Positions 51,891-60,916 are shown, counted from the stretch's first letter. The stretch: 64,000 nt of DNA from Streptomyces kronopolitis (GCF_014646275.1 NZ_BMND01000004.1:335040-399039); one strand, 5' to 3'. Numbers and translations: made by a program. The notes: generated by a model not told the origin, from the letters alone.

Positions 51891-52046
51891 GTCGGCGGCG
51901 GCCTACGGGGAACCGGCGGCCCGCCGTAAAGGGAGTCGGCGGCGCGTCGCAAGGGGAGTGCGGCGCGGCTGACCGGCGGTGAGGCGTCAGGGTCGGTACG
52001 GAGGGGATGGGGCTGCTCCGGAGTTCGCTGCGCCGGCCTTGACAGT

Positions 52047-52081
52047 GAGCGGGTTTCTGACGGACAGTCAGAAACCCGCTC
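52047..52081. promoter_or_regulatory. Palindromic operator candidate upstream of the steroid-type operon
   Basis: Arms GAGCGGGTTTCTGAC (52047-52061) and GTCAGAAACCCGCTC (52067-52081) pair perfectly around GGACA. TTGACA at 52039-52044 is an overlapping -35 candidate. The inner TGAC-N5-GTCA form resembles TetR-type operators of acyl-CoA metabolism. It lies 66 bases before the first gene. A bidirectional terminator is the alternative. Confidence 0.55.
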
Positions 52082-52146
52082 GCTTCCTTTGTGCGCCCGT
52101 CCCCTGTGCACCGGGCGTACGGCCATCAGAAGGGGAGGCCGCCGAC

Positions 52147-53511
52147 GTGCACCTCGCCCCCACCGCCCGACAGGAACAACTGCGCGGCCATCTACGTTCC
52201 TATTTCAGGGAGTTGTTGCCGGACGGGCCGGTCGAGGGTGCGGCCGAGCAGCGTGCGGTGCTGCGCCGGATCGGTGCGGACGGCATGCTGGGGCTGGGGT
52301 GGCCGACGGCCTACGGAGGGCAGGGCCGCGGGCCCGACGAGCAGTTCGTGTTCTTCGACGAGGCGTATCGCGCGGGCGCGCCGGTCTCGATGGTCACGCT
52401 CAACACCGTCGGCCCGACCCTGATGAAGTACGGCACCCCGCAGCAGAAGGACTACTTCCTGCCCCGGATCCTCCGTGGCGAGCTGGTCTTCGCGATCGGC
52501 TATACGGAGCCCGGGGCCGGGACCGATCTCGCCTCGCTCCGCACCCGCGCGGTGAAACGGCCGGGGGGAGTGCCTGCCGAGGGTGGGGTCCTTGCGGACG
52601 GTGAGGTGCCTGCTGACGGTGGGGCCACTGCGGACGGTGGGGTCCCTGCGGACGGTGAGGTGCCTGCCGACGGTGGGGCGTCTGCCGACGGTCGGGCGCA
52701 TGCCGAAGGTGGCGCGGGCGGTGATGCTGACGCGGCCGGTGCCGCCCCCGGCCCCGGCGCCGACGAAAACACCCACTGGCTGATCAACGGGGCCAAGAGC
52801 TTCACCAGCAACGCCCACCGGGCCGACTGGATCTGGCTGGCCTGTCGCACCGATCCCGAGGCGCCCAAGCACCGGGGCATCTCGCTCCTCCTCGTGCCCA
52901 CCGACGCGCCCGGATTCTCCTGGACGCCGATCGAGACGGTCGGCGGGCTGATGACCACGGCCACGTACTACGACGGCATCCGCGTCCCGGCCGGGAACCT
53001 CGTCGGGGAGGAGAACGGCGGCTGGCAGCTGATCACCAACCAGCTCAACCATGAACGCGTGGCGCTGGCCGCCCTCGGGATGCAGGCCGAGGACTCGTTC
53101 GACGCGGCGCTGGCGTATGCCCGTACGCCGGATCAGGAGACCGGCGAGCGGCCCGCGGACCGGCCCTGGGTGCGGTCCCGGCTCGCCGAGGCGCACGCGC
53201 GGCTGGCCGCGACCCGGCTGCTGAACTGGCGGCTGGTCGGCGACGTGGGCGCCGGGACGCTCAGCCCCGGAGACGCCGCCGGGGTGAAGTTCGCGGGGAC
53301 GGAGAGCGCCGTCGAGGTCTACCGGATGTGCCAGGAGGTGGCCGGGGACGCCGCCCTGGTGCGGGCCGGTTCTCCGGGTGCCTTCGGGGACGGCGAGCTG
53401 GAGCGGATGAACCGGGCGGCCCAGATCAACACGTTCGGGGGCGGGGTGAGCGAGATCCAGCGGGAGATCGTCGCGACGATGCGACTGGGGATGCGGAGGG
53501 GGCGGCGATGA
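52147..53511 (+). CDS. Acyl-CoA dehydrogenase (FadE29-like) with repeat insertion
   Basis: This 454-residue flavoprotein is the first gene of the coupled operon. ACAD features are GLGWPTAYGGQG, FAIGYTEPGAGTDLASL and a C-terminal QINTFGGGVSEIQREIVATMRL. Its counterpart in mycobacteria, FadE29, forms a heterotetramer with FadE28 (here 54526) that dehydrogenates the three-carbon steroid side-chain CoA ester. A repetitive 55-residue Gly/Ala/Asp insert (about residues 141-200, ADGGVPADGEVPADGG type) interrupts the domain after the TEPGAGTD strand. GTG 52147 has GGAGG upstream. Confidence 0.85.
   Translation: MHLAPTARQEQLRGHLRSYFRELLPDGPVEGAAEQRAVLRRIGADGMLGLGWPTAYGGQGRGPDEQFVFFDEAYRAGAPVSMVTLNTVGPTLMKYGTPQQKDYFLPRILRGELVFAIGYTEPGAGTDLASLRTRAVKRPGGVPAEGGVLADGEVPADGGATADGGVPADGEVPADGGASADGRAHAEGGAGGDADAAGAAPGPGADENTHWLINGAKSFTSNAHRADWIWLACRTDPEAPKHRGISLLLVPTDAPGFSWTPIETVGGLMTTATYYDGIRVPAGNLVGEENGGWQLITNQLNHERVALAALGMQAEDSFDAALAYARTPDQETGERPADRPWVRSRLAEAHARLAATRLLNWRLVGDVGAGTLSPGDAAGVKFAGTESAVEVYRMCQEVAGDAALVRAGSPGAFGDGELERMNRAAQINTFGGGVSEIQREIVATMRLGMRRGRR
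52582..52689 (+). repeat. Two 54-bp tandem repeats inside the acyl-CoA dehydrogenase gene
   Basis: Units 52582-52635 and 52636-52689 are near-identical, each made of two related half units. They encode the GGVxADGEVPADGGxxAD insert and keep the reading frame. Flanking degenerate copies extend to about 52725. Confidence 0.8.
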
Positions 53512-54524
53512 GCGAAGTGGCCCAGGAGGAACCGGTGACGGTGGCGCGCTCCGCCCGGACTCCGGAGACGCCCCTCCCTTACGAGCGGCTCAAGGCCTTC
53601 GAGGGGCAGCCGGCCGCGACCGCGGCGGTCGGCAAGGACCCGGTCAACGCGCCGATGATCAGGCACTGGTGCGAGGCGATGGGCGACGCCAACCCGGCCT
53701 ACCAGGGGCCGGACGCCATCGCCCCGCCGACGATGCTCCAGGCCTGGACGATGGGCGGTCTCTCCGGCCATACGGACCGCTCGGGCGCGTTCGACGCGCT
53801 CTTCGCGCTGCTGGATGGCGCCGGGTACACCTCCGTCGTCGCCACCGACTGCGAGCAGGAGTATCTGCGGCCGCTGCGTCCGGGCGACGAGATCACCTTC
53901 GACGCGGTGATCGAGGCCGTGTCGGAGCGCAAGACGACCAAGCTGGGGGTGGGCCACTTCGTCACGACGCGGATGGATGTGCGGGCGGACGGGGAGCCGG
54001 CCGGGACGCACCGCTTCCGGATCCTCAAGTACGCCCCGCACGCCCCGCACGCCCCGCACGCCCGGCAGAACCCACCCGCCGTGCCCGCCCCACCCGCTGC
54101 ACCCGCCGCGTCCGCCCCACGGCGCCCCCGCCCCGTCATCAACCGCGACAACGCCGGATTCTGGGCGGGTGTCGCCGGGCATCGGCTGCTGATCCAGCGG
54201 TGTACGGGGTGCCGGACGCTGCGTTTCCCGTGGTTGCCGGGGTGCTCGCGGTGCGGGTCGCCGGAGTGGGACACCGTCGAGGCGAGCGGCGCGGGAACGG
54301 TCTTCTCCTACGTCGTGCTGCACCATCCGCCGTTCCCCGCCTTCGACCCGCCCTACGCGGTCGGACTGATCGAACTCGCCGAAGGGGTACGGATGGTCAG
54401 CAATATCGTCGGCGTCCCGCACGACCGGGTGCGCATCGGCATGCCCGTGCGGCTCGACTTCCAGCGGGTGGACGAGGAGTTCGAGCTGCCGGCCTTCCGC
54501 GCGGCGGCCGGGGGTGAGGGGTGA
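53508..54524 (+). CDS. ChsH2-like MaoC/DUF35 (OB-fold zinc ribbon) fusion protein
   Basis: The 338-residue protein has an N-terminal hotdog MaoC-like domain (about 20-165: NAPMIRHWCEAMGDANPAYQ, IAPPTMLQAWTMGG). An Ala/Pro/His linker (APHAPHAP...) joins it to a C-terminal DUF35 domain (about 200-335) with the zinc ribbon RCTGCRTLRFPWLPGCSRCGS. ChsH2 pairs with ChsH1 (55851) as a steroid enoyl-CoA hydratase and its DUF35 part binds the Ltp2 aldolase. ATG 53508 overlaps the upstream stop (ATGA). Confidence 0.88.
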   Translation: MSEVAQEEPVTVARSARTPETPLPYERLKAFEGQPAATAAVGKDPVNAPMIRHWCEAMGDANPAYQGPDAIAPPTMLQAWTMGGLSGHTDRSGAFDALFALLDGAGYTSVVATDCEQEYLRPLRPGDEITFDAVIEAVSERKTTKLGVGHFVTTRMDVRADGEPAGTHRFRILKYAPHAPHAPHARQNPPAVPAPPAAPAASAPRRPRPVINRDNAGFWAGVAGHRLLIQRCTGCRTLRFPWLPGCSRCGSPEWDTVEASGAGTVFSYVVLHHPPFPAFDPPYAVGLIELAEGVRMVSNIVGVPHDRVRIGMPVRLDFQRVDEEFELPAFRAAAGGEG

Positions 54525-54525
54525 C

Positions 54526-55854
54526 ATGGACTTCACTCCCACACCGGAGCAGACGGCGGCCCGCGAGCTGGCCGCGGAGATCTTCGGCGACCTGTCCACT
54601 CCCGAGCGCCTCGCCGACCGCGGCGCGGACACGGACACCGCGCTCTGGAAGGAGCTGTGCACGGCCGGACTGCCGGGCGCGGTGGCGGAGACCGGACTGC
54701 TCGGGCTCGTCCTGATTCTGGAGGAGCAGGGCCGGACGACGGCGCAGGTGCCGTTCGCCGCGAGCTGTGTCTACGGGCTGCTGGCGATCGGTGCGCACGG
54801 CGACGCGGACCAGCGGGCACGGCTGCTGCCGGCGCTCGGGGACGGCACGGCGGTCGCCACCGGGGCGTTCCCGGCCCGCCCGGGCGGCGTACGGGCCTGG
54901 CCGGACGCACCCCGGAGACAGGACGCCCCCCAGAGACCGGAAGGGTCCCGTAGGCCGGAAGGATCCCGCACGCCAGAAGGCCCCCCTACGGCGAACGGCC
55001 CCCGTACGACGGACGGCCCCCGTAATACGGACCGCAGGGCGCGCCTGACCGGCTGTGTCCCCGTGGTGCCGTGGCTGCGTGAGGCCACCCATGTGCTGGT
55101 ACCGGACGGGGTGACGCAGACACTGTGGCTGCTGCGTACCGACGCCCCCGGGGTACGGCGGGACCCGGTCGAGACCACCGCGCCCTGGTCGGCGGGCCGG
55201 CTCACGCTCGACGACGCGCCCGCCGAGCAGCTGGGCCCGGACGCCTCCGCGGCCCGGCGGCCCGCCACCCACCCGTACGCCGACGTCCTGGCCACCGCCC
55301 GTACCGCCTTCGCGGGCCTCCAGGCCGGGGTGTGCGCGGGGGCGCTGGCCCGTGCGGTGTCCCACACCCTCACGCGGGAGCAGTTCGGCCGTCCGCTCTC
55401 CACCCACCAGGGCGTCCAGCTGCGCGCCGCCGACGCCCACATGGACACCGAGGCGATCCGGCTGACCGCCTACGAGGCGGCCTGGCGCCGGGACGCGGGC
55501 CTGGACGCCGGGGAGCAGGCGCTGACCGCCGCCTGGTGGGCCGCCGAGGCGGGCACCCGGGTCGTGCACACCGGCCAGCATCTGCACGGCGGCGTCGGCG
55601 CCGACCTGGGCCACCCCGTCCACCGGCACTTCCTGTGGGGCCGCCAACTGGCCGCCTACCTGGGCTCGGGTGCCGAAGTGCTGGAGGAACTGGGCCAGTT
55701 GCTCACCACACGCGACCCACGGGCCGCACAGGCCCAGGCCGCCCAAGCCACCCAGCCCACCCAGGCCGCACGGAACCCGACGGACCCGACAGCCCCGACG
55801 GCCCCGACAGCCCCGAGCGACCCCCACACCCGGCACGAGGAGGCCGCCTCATGA
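54526..55854 (+). CDS. Acyl-CoA dehydrogenase (FadE28-like)
   Basis: The 442-residue protein starts MDFTPTPEQTAARELAAEIF and has an ACAD fold with a shortened N-terminal region and HTGQHLHGGVGADLGHPVHRHFLWG near the C-terminus, typical of the FadE28 partner subunit. A proline-rich insert (about 125-170) and an Ala/Gln/Pro-Thr tail (about 410-440, AQAAQATQPTQAA then TDPTAPTAP) are unusual. It is expected to form a heterotetramer with the product of 52147. Start ATG 54526 is 1 base after the upstream stop. Confidence 0.85.
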   Translation: MDFTPTPEQTAARELAAEIFGDLSTPERLADRGADTDTALWKELCTAGLPGAVAETGLLGLVLILEEQGRTTAQVPFAASCVYGLLAIGAHGDADQRARLLPALGDGTAVATGAFPARPGGVRAWPDAPRRQDAPQRPEGSRRPEGSRTPEGPPTANGPRTTDGPRNTDRRARLTGCVPVVPWLREATHVLVPDGVTQTLWLLRTDAPGVRRDPVETTAPWSAGRLTLDDAPAEQLGPDASAARRPATHPYADVLATARTAFAGLQAGVCAGALARAVSHTLTREQFGRPLSTHQGVQLRAADAHMDTEAIRLTAYEAAWRRDAGLDAGEQALTAAWWAAEAGTRVVHTGQHLHGGVGADLGHPVHRHFLWGRQLAAYLGSGAEVLEELGQLLTTRDPRAAQAQAAQATQPTQAARNPTDPTAPTAPTAPSDPHTRHEEAAS

Positions 55855-56243
55855 AAGCCGGTGACGAGCTTCCGGAACTCACCGTCCCGATCACCCGCAC
55901 CCTGATCGTCGCCGGCGCGCTGGCCTCCCGTGACTACCAGGACGTGCACCACGACACCGAGGCGGCCGCGGAGAAGGGCTCCCCGGACATCTTCATGAAC
56001 ATCCTCACCACCAACGGGCTGGTCGGCCGCTACCTCACCGACCACTTCGGGCCCCGCTGCGTGCTGCGCAAGGTCGCCATCCGTCTTGGCGCCCCCAACT
56101 ACCCGGGGGACACCATGGTGTTGCGCGGCACCGTCACCGAGGTGGCGGACGGTACGGCCGTGGTGCGGGTCGTCGGGGCGAACGGCCTCGGCCACCACGT
56201 CACCGGCACCGTGACGGTGAGCCTCCCGGAGGGCACGGAATGA
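55851..56243 (+). CDS. ChsH1-like MaoC hotdog protein
   Basis: The 130-residue single hotdog-fold protein has the hydratase motif ASRDYQDVHHDTEAA and the following GSPDIFMNILTTNGLVGRYLTDHFGP. It is the catalytic-type half of the ChsH1-ChsH2 enoyl-CoA hydratase. It overlaps both neighbours by 4 bases (ATGA). Confidence 0.9.
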   Translation: MKAGDELPELTVPITRTLIVAGALASRDYQDVHHDTEAAAEKGSPDIFMNILTTNGLVGRYLTDHFGPRCVLRKVAIRLGAPNYPGDTMVLRGTVTEVADGTAVVRVVGANGLGHHVTGTVTVSLPEGTE

Positions 56244-57409
56244 GCGTCCACCGCCGCGACTCCCTGGGGGGCCGGGCCGCCATCGCCGGTATCGGGGCCA
56301 CCGAGTTCTCCAAGGACTCCGGGCGCAGCGAACTCAAGCTCGCCGTGGAGGCCGTCCGGGCCGCCCTGGACGATGCCGGGCTGACGCCCGCGGACGTCGA
56401 CGGCATGGTCACCTTCACCATGGACACCAACCCCGAGATCACCGTCGCGCAGGCGGCCGGCATCGGCGAACTGTCCTTCTTCTCCCGCGTCCACTACGGG
56501 GGCGGCGCGGCCTGCGCCACCGTCCAGCAGGCGGCCCTGGCGGTCGCCACCGGGCTCGCCGAAGTCGTCGTCTGCTACCGGGCGTTCAACGAGCGCTCCG
56601 GCCGCCGCTTCGGCTCCGGCGTCCAGCAGCGCGAGCCCTCCGCCGAGGGGGCGGCGCTCGGCTGGAACCTCCCCTTCGGCCTGCTCACCCCCGCCTCCTG
56701 GGTCGCCATGGCCGCCCAGCGCTATCTCCACACCTACGGGCTGACCCCGGACGCCTTCGGCCAGGTCGCGGTCACCGACCGCCGCCACGCCGCCACCAAC
56801 CCGGCCGCCTACTTCCACGGCCGGCCGATCACCCTCGCCGACCACGCCGCCTCCCGCTGGATCGTGGAGCCGCTGCGGCTGCTGGACTGCTGCCAGGAGA
56901 CGGACGGCGCCCAGGCGATCGTGGTGACCACGCCCGAGCGGGCCCGCACGCTGCCCCACCCGCCGGCGCTGATCACCGCCGCCGCGCAGGGCGCGGGCCG
57001 CGCCCAGGAGCAGATGACCAGCTTCTACCGCGACGCGCTGACCGGCCTCCCGGAGACGCGGGTGGTCGCCCGCCAGCTCTGGCGCACCTCCGGGCTCGCC
57101 CCGGCCGACATCGACGTGGCGATCCTCTACGACCACTTCACCCCCTTCGTGCTGATGCAGCTGGAGGAGTTCGGCTTCTGCGGCCCCGGCGAGGCCGCCG
57201 ATTTCGTCGCGGCGGACGCCCTGCCCCTCAACACCCACGGCGGCCAGCTCGGGGAGGCCTATCTGCACGGCATGAACGGCATCGCCGAGGCCGTCCGCCA
57301 GCTGCGCGGCACCTCCGTCAACCAGTCCGGCGCCCCCGCGCACGTCCTGGTCACGGCGGGTACCGGGGTGCCGACCTCGGGGCTGGTCCTCGCCGCGGAC
57401 GGCTCCTGA
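56240..57409 (+). CDS. Ltp2-like lipid-transfer protein/thiolase-fold aldolase
   Basis: The 389-residue thiolase-fold protein starts with GGRAAIAGIGATEFSKDSGRSELKLAVEAV and has the C-terminal HGGQLGEAYLHGMNG segment containing the Tyr that replaces the thiolase Cys in Ltp2. In the mycobacterial pathway Ltp2 with the ChsH2 DUF35 domain cleaves the 17-hydroxy steroid propionyl-CoA, releasing propionyl-CoA. It is the last of five genes with 4-base overlaps. ATG 56240. Confidence 0.9.
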   Translation: MSVHRRDSLGGRAAIAGIGATEFSKDSGRSELKLAVEAVRAALDDAGLTPADVDGMVTFTMDTNPEITVAQAAGIGELSFFSRVHYGGGAACATVQQAALAVATGLAEVVVCYRAFNERSGRRFGSGVQQREPSAEGAALGWNLPFGLLTPASWVAMAAQRYLHTYGLTPDAFGQVAVTDRRHAATNPAAYFHGRPITLADHAASRWIVEPLRLLDCCQETDGAQAIVVTTPERARTLPHPPALITAAAQGAGRAQEQMTSFYRDALTGLPETRVVARQLWRTSGLAPADIDVAILYDHFTPFVLMQLEEFGFCGPGEAADFVAADALPLNTHGGQLGEAYLHGMNGIAEAVRQLRGTSVNQSGAPAHVLVTAGTGVPTSGLVLAADGS

Positions 57410-57620
57410 CCGCCGTCCCCTGGGGCGGGGCCGGTGCCGTACGCGGCGCATGGGCCGGTGGCGGCGTGCGCCGCCCGTCGGGGTCCCCTTGGGGGAGGGC
57501 GCCCCGGCCCGTCCCCCCAGAGGAGGTGCGGCGGGGGCTACCCGTACAACTTGAGGCGGAGGGCGCTTCGGCACCTGGGGCCGATCCCCTGGCCCCACCC
57601 TCGCTTCTAGCGTGGTTCAC

Positions 57621-58154
57621 ATGACCACGCCAGTGTGCAGAAGCGCCTCAACCGCCGCTGTCTTCCCGACGTTCTCGTCCTATGTACGGGCCCGGGGGCC
57701 GGTCCTGCTGCGCGCTGCGCGGTCGATGTCCGGCAACCCGAACGACGCCGAGGACCTCCTCCAGACCGCGCTCACCAAGACCTTCGTGGCCTGGGAGCGT
57801 ATCGAGGACCACCGCGCCCTGGACGGCTACGTCCGCCGCGCGCTGATCAACACCCGCACCTCCCAGTGGCGCAAGCGCAAGGTGGAGGAGTTCGCCGTCG
57901 ACGAGCTGCCGGAGCCGGATCCGCTGCCGGCGCCCGACCCGGCCGAGCTCCAGGGCCTGCGCGACGCGATGTGGCGCGCCGTGATGCGGTTGCCGGCCCG
58001 GCAGCGGGCCATGGTCGTCCTCAGGTATTACGAGGACCTGAGCGAGGCCCAGACCGCCGAGGTCATGGAGGTCTCGGTCGGCACGGTCAAAAGCGCCGTC
58101 TCCCGCGCCCTGGCCAAGCTCCGGGAGGACCCGGAGCTGGGGATGATCGCCTGA
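57621..58154 (+). CDS. RNA polymerase sigma factor, SigE-family (ECF)
   Basis: This 177-residue sigma factor has region 2 (FSSYVRARGPVLLRAARSMSGNPNDAEDLLQTALTKTF by pattern: start FPTFSSYVRARGP and DAEDLLQ) and region 4 (LPARQRAMVVLRYYEDLSEAQTAEVMEVSVGTVKS). There is no N- or C-terminal extension. The SigE family is large in actinobacteria and usually lacks a cognate anti-sigma gene, as here. ATG 57621; GTG 57612 is possible. Target promoters are unknown. Confidence 0.88.
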   Translation: MTTPVCRSASTAAVFPTFSSYVRARGPVLLRAARSMSGNPNDAEDLLQTALTKTFVAWERIEDHRALDGYVRRALINTRTSQWRKRKVEEFAVDELPEPDPLPAPDPAELQGLRDAMWRAVMRLPARQRAMVVLRYYEDLSEAQTAEVMEVSVGTVKSAVSRALAKLREDPELGMIA

Positions 58155-58173
58155 CCACCCGAGACCGCGAACC

Positions 58174-58434
58174 TCAGCCCTCGTCGGCGGCGTACGCGAG
58201 GAAGTCGGCCCAGGTGCCCGGCTGGACGCGCAGCTGCGGTCCGTGGGGGTTCTTGGAGTCGCGGATGCGGATGGTGTCGGGAGTGGTGGCTACCTCGACG
58301 CACTCGTTGCCGTCGCTCTGGTGGCTGTAGCTGCTCTTCTGCCAAGCGACTTCGATGCACTCATTGCCGTTGCCCTGGTCGCTGTAGCTGCTCTTGATCC
58401 AGGTCAGAGTGGTACCGGAAGCGTTCAGTGCCAT
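58174..58434 (-). CDS. DUF397 protein with internal duplication
   Basis: The 86-residue DUF397 protein has an internal repeat: WIKSSYSDQGNGNECIEVA is followed directly by WQKSSYSHQSDGNECVEVA, where the family normally has one copy. The usual C-terminal RDSKNPHGPQLRV and FLAYAADEG follow. DUF397 proteins act with XRE-DUF5753 regulators in the WhiJ/AbaA-type sets. ATG 58434. Confidence 0.88.
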   Translation of the reverse strand: MALNASGTTLTWIKSSYSDQGNGNECIEVAWQKSSYSHQSDGNECVEVATTPDTIRIRDSKNPHGPQLRVQPGTWADFLAYAADEG

Positions 58435-58499
58435 GTCTCTCCCCTTATCGGTGACGGGGGCGGGCCCAGGACGAAGTCGCCCGAGGCCCTTGACCCATG

Positions 58500-58700
58500 T
58501 CAGCGCTCGTCGGCTGCGTACGCGAGGAAGTCGGCCCAGGTGCCCGGCTGGACGCGCAGCTGCGGTCCGCGGGGGTCCTTGGAATCGCGGATGCGGACGG
58601 TGCCGGGGGTGGTGGCGACCTCGATGCAGTCGTTGTTGTCACTGCCGCTGTAGCTGCTCTTGAACCACGTCAGCGTGGTACCGGAAGGCCTCAGCGTCAT
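58500..58700 (-). CDS. DUF397 protein
   Basis: The 66-residue protein starts MTLRPSGTTLTWFKSSYSG and is co-linear with the other DUF397 protein, with a single KSSYS unit and RDSKDPRGPQLRV. ATG 58700 overlaps the XRE gene's stop by 4 bases (ATGA), so it is translationally coupled to the regulator. The two DUF397 genes are 65 bases apart and clearly arose by duplication. Confidence 0.92.
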   Translation of the reverse strand: MTLRPSGTTLTWFKSSYSGSDNNDCIEVATTPGTVRIRDSKDPRGPQLRVQPGTWADFLAYAADER

Positions 58701-59545
58701 GTCTCTCTCCGCAGCTTCTCGATGTATGCCAACGACTCTCGTGGGGTGAGAGCCTGAGATCGGATGATCCCATACCGCAGTTCGAGCACCTGTACCTCTT
58801 TGGGATGCTCAACCACACGACTGGTGAGCTGTGCTTCCGAGTACCCCACGGTCGACCCATTCCTGAGTTTCAGCAGCTGAACCTGGCCGCTCATTCCGGC
58901 GTGATCCTCGCGCTCCGTCGGCATCACCTGGATTTCGACGTGCCTCAACTTCCCGATGTCCAGGATGCGTTCGAGCTGTCGACGTAACACCATCTTGCCT
59001 CCGATGGGCCGCTTCAGTGTGACCTCTTCTTGGACGAATGTCAGCGTCGTGAGCGGCTTGCGGTCGAAGATCTCCTGTCGCGCCATGCGTGCCGCCACAT
59101 GGCGCTCAAGGTCGTCCTCATCGAGTGTGGGGCGTCGCGAGTTGTAGAGCGCGTGTGCGTACTCCTTGGTCTGCAGCAGCCCGTGGATGTTGTGATTGCC
59201 GTACGCCCCGAGTTCGACCGCCTGTGACTCCAGCTTCTCCAGGTCCCGCACCTTCTTCGGGTACCGAGCCTGTCGGACGTCCTCCTTCATCGCGGCGATC
59301 TTGCCACCCGCATCCAGCACCTCATCGGCCTTGTCGAGGAACTCGGGGCGCGGGATGCGCACACCGCGCTCGATCTTGTAGATCAGGTTTTCCCCGTACC
59401 TCATGAGCGCCGCGAACTCCGCAGGCCGCATGCCCGCAGCCTTCCGCCACAGCTTGATTTGACGCCCGACCGCCTCAACGACGGCCCTCGACTCGTCTTC
59501 CGGATCGAGTTCCCAGCCCGCCTCGTCCGCGCCGTCAACACTCAT
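58697..59545 (-). CDS. XRE-family regulator with DUF5753 domain (WhiJ/AbaA type)
   Basis: The 282-residue protein has an N-terminal XRE HTH (about 24-80: IKLWRKAAGMRPAEFAALMRYGENLIYKIERGVRIP). The C-terminal DUF5753 domain contains NIHGLLQTKEYAHALYNSRRP and VQVLELRYG. ATG 59545 has a perfect GGAGGTGA site. In Streptomyces such regulators and their DUF397 and RsbW-like neighbours control development and secondary metabolism (whiJ, abaA loci). The exact target is unknown. Confidence 0.9.
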   Translation of the reverse strand: MSVDGADEAGWELDPEDESRAVVEAVGRQIKLWRKAAGMRPAEFAALMRYGENLIYKIERGVRIPRPEFLDKADEVLDAGGKIAAMKEDVRQARYPKKVRDLEKLESQAVELGAYGNHNIHGLLQTKEYAHALYNSRRPTLDEDDLERHVAARMARQEIFDRKPLTTLTFVQEEVTLKRPIGGKMVLRRQLERILDIGKLRHVEIQVMPTEREDHAGMSGQVQLLKLRNGSTVGYSEAQLTSRVVEHPKEVQVLELRYGIIRSQALTPRESLAYIEKLRRET

Positions 59546-59656
59546 CCGCTTCACCTCCTGGACCACGGTGTACATCCCTGGACAACCGAGGACAGTCACC
59601 GTACGTACCGGCCGAATCACTTTTCAGCGTAGAGCCGCACGACCACGCTGAGTGAC

Positions 59657-60070
59657 ATGAATCAGGAAATCCCCGCGTACAAGCTCCAGTTCAGGGTCCA
59701 GCTGTCCGCCACCCGCCGGGGTGCCCGGCTCGCGCGGCTGCTCGCCACGGAGGAACTCCGGACATGGGGGCTGCCGTTCGAGGCACCGGCTCAGGTCATC
59801 GCGGAGTTGGCCGCCAACGCGGCCACGCACGGGTGCGTACCGGGCCGGGACTTCCGGCTCGCCGTGCTGTCTGACGCGGACACGCTCCGTATCGAGGTGA
59901 CGGACGCGCAAGGGGACCGGCTTCCGGCCGTGCAGGGCCGGGGCGTACGGGAGTCGGGGCACGGGCTGGTGCTCGTCGAGGCGCTCGCCGACCGGTGGGG
60001 GGTGTGCCGGGGGCCGTTCCCGTGCAAGACGGTCTGGGCGGAGTTCGACCTTCCGATGTGGGGCCGGTGA
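59657..60070 (+). CDS. RsbW-like ATP-binding protein of the WhiJ-type set
   Basis: This 137-residue GHKL ATPase has N box VIAELAANAATHG, a G1-like VTDAQGDRLP and the G2 box GHGLVLVEALADRWG. It is divergent from the XRE-DUF397 operon, 111 bases apart, the standard layout of these sets. ATG 59657. The catalytic N box is intact. Confidence 0.88.
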   Translation: MNQEIPAYKLQFRVQLSATRRGARLARLLATEELRTWGLPFEAPAQVIAELAANAATHGCVPGRDFRLAVLSDADTLRIEVTDAQGDRLPAVQGRGVRESGHGLVLVEALADRWGVCRGPFPCKTVWAEFDLPMWGR

Positions 60071-60074
60071 GGCG

Positions 60075-60916
60075 TCACGTCCCCCGGTTCACCATCAGCC
60101 TGCCCACCGCCTGCTCCAGGTCCGCGATGCGGTCGGCGAGGCGGGCCTTGTCGGAGCCCTTGGCGTCGCGCAGCAGGAGTTCGACCTCGGCGAGCTGGCC
60201 GGCGATCTCCGCGAGGCGGGAGGCGTCGCCGGCCCCGGGCTGCGGCTCGGCGGGCTTCTCGGCCTGCCCGGGCTGCGGGGTCCCGGGGGCGCCGGGGACC
60301 GGCGGGAGGTCGGGGTGCGGCGCGGATGCCGGTTCCCCGGCCTTTCCGGCCGCCGGCGGGGGAGGGTCCGCCGCCGGTGTCGAGGTCGTGACCGTGGGGG
60401 CGGGGGTGGGCGTGCTCATCGGGACGGTCATCGTCGGCGGGGTCGGTGCCCCCTCGCCCGCGGGGTTCTCGTCCGAGGTCAGCAGGCGCCGCAACTGCTC
60501 GGCCTGAGAGGCCAGTTGGCGGTTCTTGCGGAACAGGTCGAGGAAGACGTTCACCTTGGTGCGCAGCAGCCAGGGGTCGAACGGCTTGATCAGGAAATCG
60601 GCGGCGCCGACCGTGTAGCCGCGGTAGGCGTAGTTGGGGTCGATGGAGGCGCCGGTCAGGAGGATGATCGGGACGTCCTTCGTCTGGTCCAGGCCCTTGA
60701 TGTTGGCGGCGGTCTCGAAGCCGTTCATGCCCGGCATCAGCACATCGATGAGGACGACCGCGAACTCCTCGCGGAGCATGGCCTTCAGGGCCTCCTCACC
60801 GGAGCGGGCGCGCACCACCTTCTGGGTGAGGGAGCCCAGTACGGCTTCCAGCGCGACGAGGTTCTCCTCCATGTCGTCGACGATGAGGATGCTGGGTGAG
60901 GTGTCCGGAGTGGTCG

